Assembly: GCA_029721515.1 (NCBI GenBank)
Contig: CM056561.1
Coordinates: 9,470,501-9,534,500 of the forward strand
DNA: 64,000 nucleotides
Reading direction: 5' to 3'
From: Synanceia verrucosa
Taxonomy: Eukaryota > Chordata > Actinopteri > Perciformes > Synanceiidae
The position numbers and the translations under genes were made by a program. Of this stretch, positions 48,987 to 59,453 are shown piece by piece; the first letter of the stretch is position 1, and the number at the start of each line of letters is the position of its first letter. Below the pieces are notes generated by a model. The model made no database searches, had not been told where the DNA came from, and worked only from the letters and a program-made list of their open reading frames with translations.

Positions 48987-51369
48987 GATCAGGTTGAGTG
49001 GAGCTATGGAGAGCGAGGGCTATGTGGTTAAGTAGGTGGTTAAAGCTTCCATTAACATGAGAATGGCTGCATATTCCTGCCATGAGTCAACATTAGTTCG
49101 TGCCAGAATCAGGGGGTTGAGGACAGGCCAAAAAATTAAAGCTCTCGCTGCAACAAGTGTCCTTGGTTCATGTTGATTCATTCATTTGTAAATGTGTAAA
49201 GTGTAAATCAGTTAAAGTGTAAATGAGTTACTGGAGTTCAGTGTACAGTCTAACCTCTCTGTTGCTCTGTCAGTGATGATGACATGAAAGTGATTTTCCC
49301 TGTTAAGGACTTGGAACCGTATGTATTCATTTTAATTTAATTTAAGTTCAAATGTTACTATGCAAAAATCCACCATGCTGCTGAATAATGAGCATCTTTG
49401 TGCATTCATATCTCTACTCTGAGATGCAACAAACATTCACTATATAAGTGGTTGACAGTGTTGTGGACAGAAAATATAATATTTCAATCAAATTCCATTC
49501 ACCTCATTTTGACGTTTTTGATGTCACAACAGTAAAAAGCAGGAATAAAATAGTAACAAAGTAATAAAATAAAATTTATGGTGTCTGAATTCCATTCAGC
49601 AGCATCAGACTCAGGGTCCTGGTACTGCTCACACTGTCACATGACAATGTCATGATGATGGTAACAGATTGGAACCATTGTTAATATTATTATTAACACC
49701 TGTGCTGACTACTGAGACAAGTCAAAATGCCTGCTGTGAAAATAATTGAGAAAAAAAAATGTGAAAAAAAATTAAATAATAAGGACTATTAAAATAGCAG
49801 GAGAGTAATCCGTCCATGAATGATCATTTTCTACTGGGGATGGGGCAGAAATCTCAAAATGTGTTCAAGTTAAACCAACAGTCTCTGTATTGTAAGGGAG
49901 AAAATGTGTTTTTCTTTTCACAGTTTGGCTGAACTGACCTCATAAGTTTGCCAATTTTCGGCTTGTCTTCACCAATCAAGAAGTTTAACGTTGTGGCTGA
50001 GGAGTGCATGTGGCTACATGGAGCTCCGCTGCCCACTCCAGCAGAGCCCCAGCTGTGGAGCACATTGGAGAGCCGGCCTTTGGGTCTGGCCTCCATATGC
50101 TGGGGTCTGGGGTCCACGCTGTCAGCGTAGCCCCAGCACATGGAGGGCAGTTGGGGGGCACATGGAGTGGGGAGGGTGGTGGTGATGGTGGTGGTTGGTG
50201 AAGAGGAGGGGGGAATTACATTGTACAAGGAGGACAAGAGCTGAGCAGCACCCAGCAGGAGAGTGGGGGGCCTTTTCTAAAGAGCGATCAACTGGAGCTC
50301 CCTTTCTCACACCCCGCTCACTTCGCTCTGCTCTGCATCTCCTCCTTCCTCTGCTCTCCCCCTTCTATACATGGCTGATTGATACACTGACTGAAATGTG
50401 ATTTTCTTGTGTCTCTCCCTTATGATGCTGCATTCTCCCCCCACCTCCATCCCACCCACTCATCCCACTAACCTATTCTCCACTGGGATTAAATCGAGCC
50501 ACGGCGCTTTGTTTTTCAATCATCTTGTCCACATCAAAGTCACTCATGAGAGGATGGTAAAAAGGAGGAAGGGGCCAGGGACGAGACAAATCTCTTTGGC
50601 TTTTCCCTCACACAATGCTTCTCATTTGAATTTCCCCATATATTGCTGATCACCATTCTGAATGGAGCCCCTGATGAAGTGTTGTTTTTGTGGTTCCTCG
50701 CATGAATTCCAAAGACCCCAGGGATACATTTTGCTCTTTTTGTCTTTGACTTCAAAGTTATCTGGAACGGGACGTGTCGGAATGACGAAACTAAAGGAGG
50801 TCACCAGGTCCAAAGCTGGATGTTGTTTACCAACCTTCTCACCAATTCATGCAGCATTAAAACTATGGCGTCACCATGGGGTATAACGAAACATTTTTCA
50901 AACATTGACATGTTTTTTTCCAGCTCAATCCATGTAATGGGCAAAACATTCTTGCTACTTTTGCTAGAGATAAAAGAAGGCCCCTTTGTTTTGATGATCT
51001 TTTAATTCATGGGTTACACCCCCCAGTGTATCATCACATAAAGGACCATCCAGGCTACATCTTTAGTTCTTGTTTTTGATGGTAAGGTCATAGCATAGAG
51101 TTCAGGACACTTAAAGCAGCAGTATTTGATGCTATATTGTAAATATAGCATTCATTGATATGGCTATGATAAACTAAATCTGTAGCTATTTATGGTCATT
51201 TTTGTTTTTATATTTTGGGGGGCGAAAATAAACACTGTGGTTGAAAACCAACTTAGTGCATTACATTATATTTATATGAAATATGAATGAATATACTAGA
51301 CATTGATGTGTCTTGATGTGACTGAGAAGTTTCTGACATCAGTGCTGCAGCCTTGAAGAGTGTCACTCT
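48984..51369. other. Gene desert, part 7
   Basis: No gene recognised. 49950-50330 is GC-rich with open frames on several strands that lack similarity to known proteins. 50560-50950 is repeat-free and of mixed composition. 51090-51360 resembles a decayed interspersed repeat but could not be assigned. Confidence 0.4.
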
Positions 51370-51384
51370 GCTGCCCTCTGCTGC
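51370..51384 (-). promoter_or_regulatory. CTCF-like motif, left half of divergent pair
   Basis: The plus strand GCTGCCCTCTGCTGC reads GCAGCAGAGGGCAGC on the minus strand and matches CCASYAGRKGGCRSY at 14 of 15 positions. It is followed 1.1 kb to the right by a plus-strand motif. Confidence 0.5.
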
Positions 51385-52845
51385 CAGAATATAGAAAAAC
51401 AACTGAGGCAGAATTTAATTCCACGTTCATATTCAACTTTTCATTGGTTGAAAATGTAATATATTTTGCATGTGATTGAAGATGTATACCAGATGTTATT
51501 ATATATTATGTCATGTTTATTGCCACATAAATCTTTCCCCTACACCGAACAGTCACATTTCATTGTATGTGACCACTATTTAGTTCCTGAATGTGCTTAT
51601 GAAGATCTTATTGGTTATATTTTCCTGCCTGTAGAGGTGATGGTTGACAAGAGAATGGTGACCAAGTTATCATCTCTGGTGGATAACATTGCAGGTCTTT
51701 TCTTCTTGCAGTGGTCAGACTGTACAGCCAGCACTGCTCCCAGTAATCACACTGGACATAATGTGCAATAATCCACAAATGTGCAATATCGTTGTTTTTC
51801 AGACTCAATACTTGGTCCATTTTGTTCATTTATGTTCATTTACACACTGTAGGTTATATCACTGATCAGTCCCACACATATAAACTTACTGTTATTTTTA
51901 TTAATTTTTATTTTATTGTATGCAGTATGACTGGGTACATGCTACTTCATCATCATACATCATAACATTATGCCATGAACTTTGACCCTCTTGCTTATAT
52001 CTGCTGTGAGGGTTTTGGGTCAGAACAGCCAGAAAATCATGCTGGCTGTACTGCAAAATGTGAACAGATCCATGGGACATACAGAATCTTTTACTGGCAA
52101 ACATAAATAGTTTGGCAGTTATGAGTACTGGAATGCACAGTGGGGTGGGATGTGTATTGCTTGCCTTGTTATTTTTACTTGAATCACACTTGTATAATTC
52201 TTGCATTTGCTTTTCTGATTCTGTTTGATTATAGTATTATTTTATCAAATTTATTTAAGTATTTATTATATATGTTAATTTATTTTCTGTCAGTGCCTCT
52301 AATGATCAATAAAGGCATATCTTATCATACTGCTAAACCTGAAATGTTATTTTAGTGATGCATATTTAATGAGGGTTATGATGCATGTTAATTAATTTAT
52401 CATAATGGATTGTGAGCTTTTCTGCCTCTGCCTCAACTGAATGATAAAGTCTCTTTCTATTCACTGCCACCAGATGGCACAGTAGAGTGACAAATGGACA
52501 ATCGCTGAATGAATTCAGCAGTTACTGAAAGCATAGAAGGTGAACAGTATGTGCATCAAACAACAATTGGGTCCATTTTTTTTTAAATATTGGAAACCTC
52601 TCCTTTTCCTTCAAATACTGGACTGTAGTGCCATCACCCAATGTGAAGTGCATGTTGAAGAACCAGGTTGATAAGAAAGACAAAAAAAGTGGCAGTCAAT
52701 AACAAATGGTTCATTAATTCAATAAAACTGAGTATAAAGTTTGCAAATCTAATTTCATCCGTGAAATGGATTAAACTTTTTCAGTCTCACTAGAACCACC
52801 CAGCCAGGTACATCCAGATAATACATTTAATAATGGACATAGCAG
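51385..52845. other. Intergenic, no gene seen
   Basis: AT-rich DNA. A 101-codon frame at 51466-51771 (plus) has no similarity I recognise and overlaps a frame on the other strand. No RNA gene or clear transposon was found. Confidence 0.45.
52467..52481 (+). promoter_or_regulatory. CTCF-like motif, right half of divergent pair
   Basis: CCACCAGATGGCACA on the plus strand matches CCASYAGRKGGCRSY at 14 of 15 positions. It points toward the forkhead gene, whereas the motif at 51370 points toward her9. Confidence 0.5.
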
Positions 52846-54464
52846 TAATAACTAGACGAAAATTCCTGAAGAAATTTTAATATGTGCCTGCACACATGAC
52901 GCCGGACCCACGCGACGCCGGGCCATGTAGGCCCAGCCTGATGCATGCTGACCCTCTCCTGCACCGAAGCACGCACTTCGTGCGTGCCTGTCCCAGGTTC
53001 GTGTTGAAAACAAACACGCCGAAGCACGCACTACGTGCGTGCCTGTCCCAGGTTCGTGTTGAAAACAAACACACCTTGTTTCCTGTGACGCTTAAATCAG
53101 AGTTTGGGGCTTTACTTTGAAAGGATAGTCATCTCCACAGCTTCCTGTGAGGAAAAAAAGTTACCCTCCGGAAGTTTGGGGCTTTTATTTTGAAAACAGA
53201 CTTTTATTTTGGAAGGAAACAGCCTGAGCTTCCTGTCTGTGTGTGTGAATCAATGATGTCACCCACTCTCTGTATCATCAGCACTGACCTATGCATCATA
53301 TCACAGACAGGGTCCCTTCAGTTCAAATACCACACACACACAGCTGCTCTGTCACACTATGCTTCTGATTATGAGCTGACCTGTCGAATCACCTCTCAGA
53401 TAAAAAAACTATAAGGAGTAGAGCTTAGATTTTTGCATGTGAATGATGCTATGGTGGTGGAGGATCATGCATATCACCTAATTCTGCTGGCCACCCCTGC
53501 ATGGCTTCAACACCCCATGGGGCACCCCTATGGAAAGTCTAGGCGCGCCCTGGTCTGTCCCCCCACACTGGCTCTCACTGACTGCCATTGATTTCGTTGA
53601 GTCAGACCCTTCCGAACTCCTCTAAATAACTCCCCAACCGTAAGGCGACAGCTTTGGGGTTTGGACCGTAGGCGGCAGGAGCTCGCGAGGATCGCAGCGA
53701 TGTAAATTTTATGTCTCTAGCCCACTCAGAAGCCCGCCAGCGGCAGGTTAAACACAAGAGGTTTTCCTGCTTTCTCACGCCTTTTCCTCTGAAAATTAAC
53801 ATTGGGCCCAATGGAGAGAATTTTGGGAGGTGCTGCCCTAATTAAGGGTCTGGAGCCAAAACCATAAATCTCAGAGACATAAGAGACACATCGCTACGAT
53901 CGGGACGAAATTTCCAACGTTTGCTGTCAAAATTATGTCGGTGGAGTGAACGTGGCCCTCACAATCGCGATTTAAAAATATTTTTTTCAGACGATTCTGA
54001 AACTGCTCTCCACTCTAGGTGTGTAGTTCTCCCACTCTAGTGCACGCAATAGACACCCATGTTAAAAGCTGATTTTTGAAGATTTCATGGTCTGGAAAAA
54101 GTTGAAATGCTGAAGAAACTATACATTTTTTTAATTGAAGATGAATTATGAATATGTTGCCAGGAAAATTTGCTGCGTTTTGAAAGTTGAATGGAGTTTC
54201 TAGGTGAAAGTATGAGGGAGCTGTGACTGTTTGTTCGATGAAGAAAAAAATTTGAAAAACGATTGAATCCGACCCTTTCCCCATTCATTCCTATGGGACT
54301 TTTTTCGGCGGTTTTTGGGGTCTAGCGTCGCCATGGTAACACTTTTGACGGAGAAAAGTAATAGCCATGGTGGCACGATCCAGACGCACGTTTTGATATA
54401 TGTCATGCCTGGGTGCACCTTACGGCACGACCCAGACACTGGTCAAGAGTGGCTATAATAAAAA
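52846..54464. repeat. 1.6-kb tandem unit, copy 1
   Basis: Begins TAATAACTAGACGAAAATTC and is repeated at 54465 with the same start, a period of 1619 bp. It carries a palindromic AAATTCCTGAAGAAATTTT near the left end, then two 55-bp subrepeats, each with a GC-rich hairpin (arms GCACGCAC/GTGCGTGC at 52969-52987 and 53024-53042). A long moderately AT-rich body follows, with phrases such as AACATTGGGCCCAATGGAGAG and TCTAGCGTCGCCATGGTAAC, and the copy ends in ATAATAAAAATAATAA. Several open frames (for example 53602-53811 minus) recur in both copies but contain no known domain. The body phrases are those of a high-copy teleost repeat; I cannot name it, and the hairpins suggest a rolling-circle or foldback class. 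Confidence 0.85.
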
Positions 54465-56165
54465 TAATAACTAGACTAAAATTCCTGAAGAAATTTTAAT
54501 ATGTGCCTGCACACATGACGCTGGCCCACGCGACGCCGGGCCATGTAGGCCCAGCCTGATGCATGCTGACCCTCTCCTGCACCGAAGCACGCACTACGTG
54601 CGTGCCTGTCCCAGGTTCATGTTGAAAACAAACACGCCGAAGCACGCACTACGTGCGTGCCTATCCCGAATTTATGACGTGAACAAACACACCGAAGCAC
54701 GCACTACGTGCGTGCCTGTTCCAGATTAATGTTGCAAACAAACACACTTTGTTTCCTGTGAAGCTTAAATCAGAGTTTGGGGCTTTTACTTTGAAAGGAC
54801 AGTCATTGCCACAGCTTCCTGTGAGGAAAAAAGTTACCCCTCCGAAGTTTGGTGCTTTTATTTTGAAAAACCAGACTTTTATTTTGAAGGAAACAGCCTG
54901 AGCTTCCTGTCTGTGTGTGTGATCAATGATGTCATCCACTCTCTGTATCATTGGTAATGGGCAATCAGAAGGCTATATCATATCATCACCTAATCTCTAT
55001 ATATGTGTCTATGTGGATCCCCCACCTGACACACACAGCTATGCTTCTGATTATGAGCTGACCTGTCGAATCACCTCTCGTATAAAAAAAACTATAAGCA
55101 GTAGAGCTTAGATTTTTGCATGTGAATGATGCTATGGTGATGGAGGTTCATGCATATCACCTAATTCTGCTGGCCACCCCTGCATGGCTTCAACACCCCA
55201 TGGGGCACCCCTATGGAAAAGTCTAGGCGCTTCCTCTGGTCTGACTCCCACACTGGCTCCCACTGACTGCCATTGATTTCAAGCTGAGTCGGACCATGCC
55301 AAACTCCTCTGAATAACTCAAGAACCGTAAGGGAGTACGGCTTTGAGGTTTGGACGAGAAGGCGGCAGGAGCTCGCGAGGATCGCAGCTGTAAATTTTAT
55401 GTCTCTAGCCCACTCAGAAGCCCGTCAGCTGCAGGTTAAACACAAGAGGTTTTCCTGCTTTCTCACGCCTTTTCCTCTGAAAATTAACATTGGGCCCAAT
55501 GGAGAGATTTTTGGAGGTGCTGCCTCTAATTAAGGGTCTGGAGCCAAAATCATAAATCTCAGAGACATAAGAGACACATCAAGCATTTAATCGGGACTAA
55601 ATTTCCAACGCTTTGCTGTAAAATTATGTCGGTGGAGTGAACGTAGTCCTCAAAATCGCGATTTAAAAAAAAAAAAACTCAGACGATTCTGAAACTGCTC
55701 TCCACTCTAGGTGTGTAGTTGTGTCACTCTAGTGCACGCAATAGACACCCATGTTAAGCTCTGATTTTTGAAGATTTCATGGTCTAGAAAAAAGTTGAAA
55801 TGCTGAAGAAACTATACATTTTTTTAATTGAAGATGAATTTTGAATATGTTGCCAGGAAAATTTGCTGCGTTTTGAAAGTTGAATGGAGTTTCTAGGTGA
55901 AAGCATGAGGGAGCTGTGACTGTTTGTTCGATGAAGAAAAAAATTTGAAATCCGACCGTTTTCCCATTCATTCCTATGGGGCCTTTTTTTCGGCGGTTTT
56001 TGGGGTCTAGCGTCGCCATGGTAACGGCTTTGACGGAGAAAAGTAATAGCCCCCTCACACGATCGAGTCAAGCACGTTTTGATATATGTCATGCCTGGGT
56101 GCACTTTACGGTACGACCCGCACACTGCTTCGAAAATGCGTCTATAATAATAATAATAATAAAAA
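54465..56165. repeat. 1.6-kb tandem unit, copy 2
   Basis: A diverged copy of 52846-54464 in the same orientation. It has three 55-bp hairpin subrepeats instead of two (hairpins at 54587-54605, 54642-54660 and 54697-54715), a variant region at 54950-55040, and an A-run at 55668-55677. It ends in an AATA-type simple repeat at 56149-56175. The numerous small differences from copy 1 suggest the duplication is not recent, or that two related elements inserted side by side. Confidence 0.85.
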
Positions 56166-56312
56166 TAAAAAATAAACCCTCGTCCTGGATACTAATAAGC
56201 GCGTTGCTGGCTTAAAAATACAGCGTTTTAATGATTTTTGGATGGATTTTTGGCTATTTTTTGGTATTTTTATCATTTTACATCATATATGTGTGTTTTG
56301 GACTACATTATA

Positions 56313-56345
56313 GCATTCATGGCAGGCTTCGCCTGCATTGAATGC
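56313..56345. repeat. Foldback hairpin with TTC loop
   Basis: The left arm GCATTCATGGCAGGC and right arm GCCTGCATTGAATGC pair at 13 of 15 positions around a TTC loop. The complementary strand contains GCGAAGC at its tip. Confidence 0.8.
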
Positions 56346-56371
56346 TAAGACACTTGGGGAACCCCCCCAAA

Positions 56372-56455
56372 AGGAATAGTAATATGTGCCGCCGTGCTCG
56401 CAAGGCTGGCTTCGCCAGCCTTGCTCGACGGCAGGCACATAATAATAAAATTCCT
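56372..56455. repeat. 84-bp foldback module with TTC loop
   Basis: The core arms CAAGGCTGGC (56401-56410) and GCCAGCCTTG (56414-56423) are perfect around a TTC loop. Pairing extends imperfectly outward through TATGTGCC/GGCACATA to AGGAAT/ATTCCT, so nearly the whole module folds on itself. The phrase TAATATGTGCC and the outer AAAATTCCT also occur at the left end of the 1.6-kb units, linking the two. Confidence 0.85.
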
Positions 56456-56639
56456 GCTGCATCTCAACCTATGGGCACCCATCCATTAAGAAGACATAAA
56501 GCTGTTAATTTCAGGGAACTTGGCCTTTGAATGAAAAGGGAGAATGTCAGGTTTTTTTTTCAAATAGAGGTTTTACTGGGAAATTAAACCAAGTAGCATG
56601 CTGCTGTGCAATATAATTTATTTTCTCTCTACACAGTCA

Positions 56640-56852
56640 AACACATGGTGCAATACGTTTGTACATTTCCTGTTTATGTTCTGAGTATTTATCCTTTATA
56701 TTCATATTTATATTTGTCTATAAGGTAAATTCGTATACTTATTTTGTACTTATATGCAATTCTTGTAACTGTGTGCACTGAAAAGGGAGAAGCTCTACAG
56801 TTTCATTGTACAGCTGTGTTGTGATAATAAAGGGCATTCTATTCTATTCTTC
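56640..56852 (+). mobile_element. LINE-like 3' end with TTCTATTC tail
   Basis: Ends TGATAATAAAGGGCATTCTA followed by TTCTATTC, the typical 3' terminus of fish L2-type non-LTR elements. Only the tail end is recognisable. It resembles the minus-strand tail at 28291. Confidence 0.6.
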
Positions 56853-59340
56853 TCTGAGGGAGCTGAAAACTATATAGGAAACAGGAATAGTCTCATGTGG
56901 GAACATAGTGCACAGTGTTTATTTGGGCTAGGCTGGTATTTGGGAGTGTCTTTATCAGATAAAAATGATCTGAGCTCAGTCGCATTACTCATGCTAGCTG
57001 GGAGAGAGCCACGATGATTTTGATAGAAATCATTTGTCACTGTGGTCTGACATCAGTGGTTCTGTGGAAAGGTGCAGGAGCATCCTGAAGCTGAACTTAA
57101 AAAGCTTCAGATAATCACTCGTGTTGCGACAAGTTGATGTGGAGTGAGGAAACAAGTCAAACAGGAAGTACATAATTCTATCTACTAATAATCAAGCAAA
57201 GTGATGGCAATGATAAGCTGAAATTATATCATTCCTGTATCAGAGACACTACTCTATCTGCACGCAATCTGTCACTGAGGAATCTTTGTTGACTTTATCT
57301 TGGCAGCGAGCATATTTTGGAAATTGACAGGAGAGTGCAACAATGTTATTTTTACCCTAAACCTCAGGCTGAGACATTTTGTCTCCACCATGAAAGCAAA
57401 ATATCAGTCCATGACTGATAACGGCTGTTATAAGAGAAAATCTTATACACCAGAGGATCGGTTTGGAGTCATTCATAAAGATTCAGAGGGAAGTGAGGGT
57501 CTCAAAACAACAACTTTTATTGTTTTATACTGTATGAGTTTGGAAACTCTGTTAATGTGATAAGCTCAGTTTAGCCACAGAGTAGTGGAGGTTGGAGCTG
57601 GGAGTGGTTTACTGGAGATGTGGACTGCAGGGCCAGATTGGCACAGGGGCTGGCTGACAGGCCGTCATAGAACCCTACAAAGAGATGCATTGTGGGAGGA
57701 GGCACGGGTCGATGGTATCATGAACCAAAAAGAGATCTGGAGAATCTCATCCTGAGAGAGAGAGAGAGAGAGACACACCTATCAGGGGAATTCAGCCAAC
57801 AAGCAGAGTCAGAAGACTCTGAAAAAAGCGATCATAACCTGTGAAATGTCCTTACATGCAAACAAAATGTGGCAAACAACATTTGTGCCTAAAATTCTTC
57901 CTCTGCCCTTCTTACTTTGACTATGATGTTGACTTCTTGTCTGTCTGATGCCCATCTCATCAGATCAAATGTGGTGTTTGTTCTCTTATTATCAGAGGGA
58001 TGTCAGGTTTGTGGTAATCCATGGATTAGGGAGGTTTGGGAGTGGTGCCTAAAATGACTACTGTAAGTCAAGGAGTCGGTTGTGATCTGCCACATGCACT
58101 GTTGTTTAGACAGGAGCCACGACACATACTGTCATTTCCTTTTATCACAGATCGCAGCTTTACAGGTGCCCTCTGAGACACATTTCTGCTCGTCCTCAAA
58201 CCTCACATTTTCTGCATGAGTTTCAGTAATCAGTTCCTCATTATCCATTTCCAAAGCCAATTAAGCTCTTAACAAATTAAATAAATTAAAAAAAAACATT
58301 GTCAAGTTGTAGACTGTATAATTAAACTACAGTAGTCCTTTATTTTATATGACAAAGATTGTTTAGTAATCTGTGAGTAAGTAACTTACAGTACACTTAA
58401 CAAGGATTACATGATTGCATTAATAACCTGCCAATTTATATGATTAGAATTCAATTTCTATTTTTTTTTTTTTTTTGGAGATGATGAAATTAATAAGCCA
58501 GAAGGCATTTAGTCATGTCACAGTAGGAAAAGCACAGGTGTAAATAATAATAAGGTCTCTGCATCATGCATGCATTGAATGCAACAGAGCCTGTGCATTT
58601 ATAATATGATAATTCAAAATATCTGCTGTAAAAATACCTTTTGGAAATGTTTAAGGGAAATACAAACACACAATATTTAGCTAATAAACAGGATCAGGAC
58701 AGTAAATCCAGTGATCTGTGATTCTCAGGAGGCCAAAGGTGCAACCATTTAAAAACCTGGAGCTGAGGACCTATCTGCAGCTGGACATCACTCATCTCAA
58801 ACATCAGGGCATCCTGTTGCCTCAACCTCCTCAGCACACACACCCTTCAGCTCTTCTACTCATGTCAGCATGTACGAAGAAGACAAGCAAAGGTGTTGAG
58901 CCACCTGATCTGTTAACTTGTGCAGCTGCAGATACCATCTGTGCATAAAAGGTATTTGTGGTATGACTGAAGGGAAATTCCTGATTGTGGCAGGTCAAAA
59001 GTTTTTCTTTTTTAAAACACTGTTGAGAAGTCAAGCAAAACTTGAGTGTCAACCTACACAGAATAGACTTAATTTATTAACACAAAAGCAACAGATGCAC
59101 AAATTACAAGTATCATCAAAAAGAACAGCCTTGTGCCAGTATTGTTGCGTTAAGGTATGAGTGTAATTACATTGTTGGCTCAGGTGGTGCTGCTAGCTCC
59201 TCTGTACACTCATCACTAGGTAGGATTGGCAGAGAAATGTAATAGAGAGAGGAGAATGTTTCCTTATGAAGTCAGTGGAGCAGAAAGCACCCCAAAATAT
59301 TCAAGCAAAGTACTTAAGAACTGTACTGACGTAAATGTAC
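56853..59340. other. Intergenic, no gene seen
   Basis: No gene recognised. A short GA run lies at 57754-57772 and a T run at 58460-58476. Small frames at 57300-57560 and 58918-59160 have no similarity I recognise. Confidence 0.5.
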
Positions 59341-59353
59341 CATATATATATAT

Positions 59354-59384
<31 letters not shown>

Positions 59385-59453
59385 TATATATATCTATATA
59401 TATAGATATATATATATATATATAGATATATATATAGATATATATATATGTAT
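59341..59453. repeat. AT microsatellite with ATCT/AGAT interruptions
   Basis: About 110 bp of alternating A and T, with TATC units on the left and TAGA units on the right, so the tract is roughly self-complementary and could extrude as a hairpin or cruciform. It has near-zero GC. Confidence 0.95.

Noticed and set aside
52969..54715. CRISPR-like array of spaced palindromes
   Set aside because: The 55-bp units are repeated as a whole, spacers are not unique, and the genome is vertebrate.
53602..56125. Frames shared by both 1.6-kb units as a possible transposon protein
   Set aside because: Short, without known domain, and copies differ by indels; shared simply because the DNA is duplicated.
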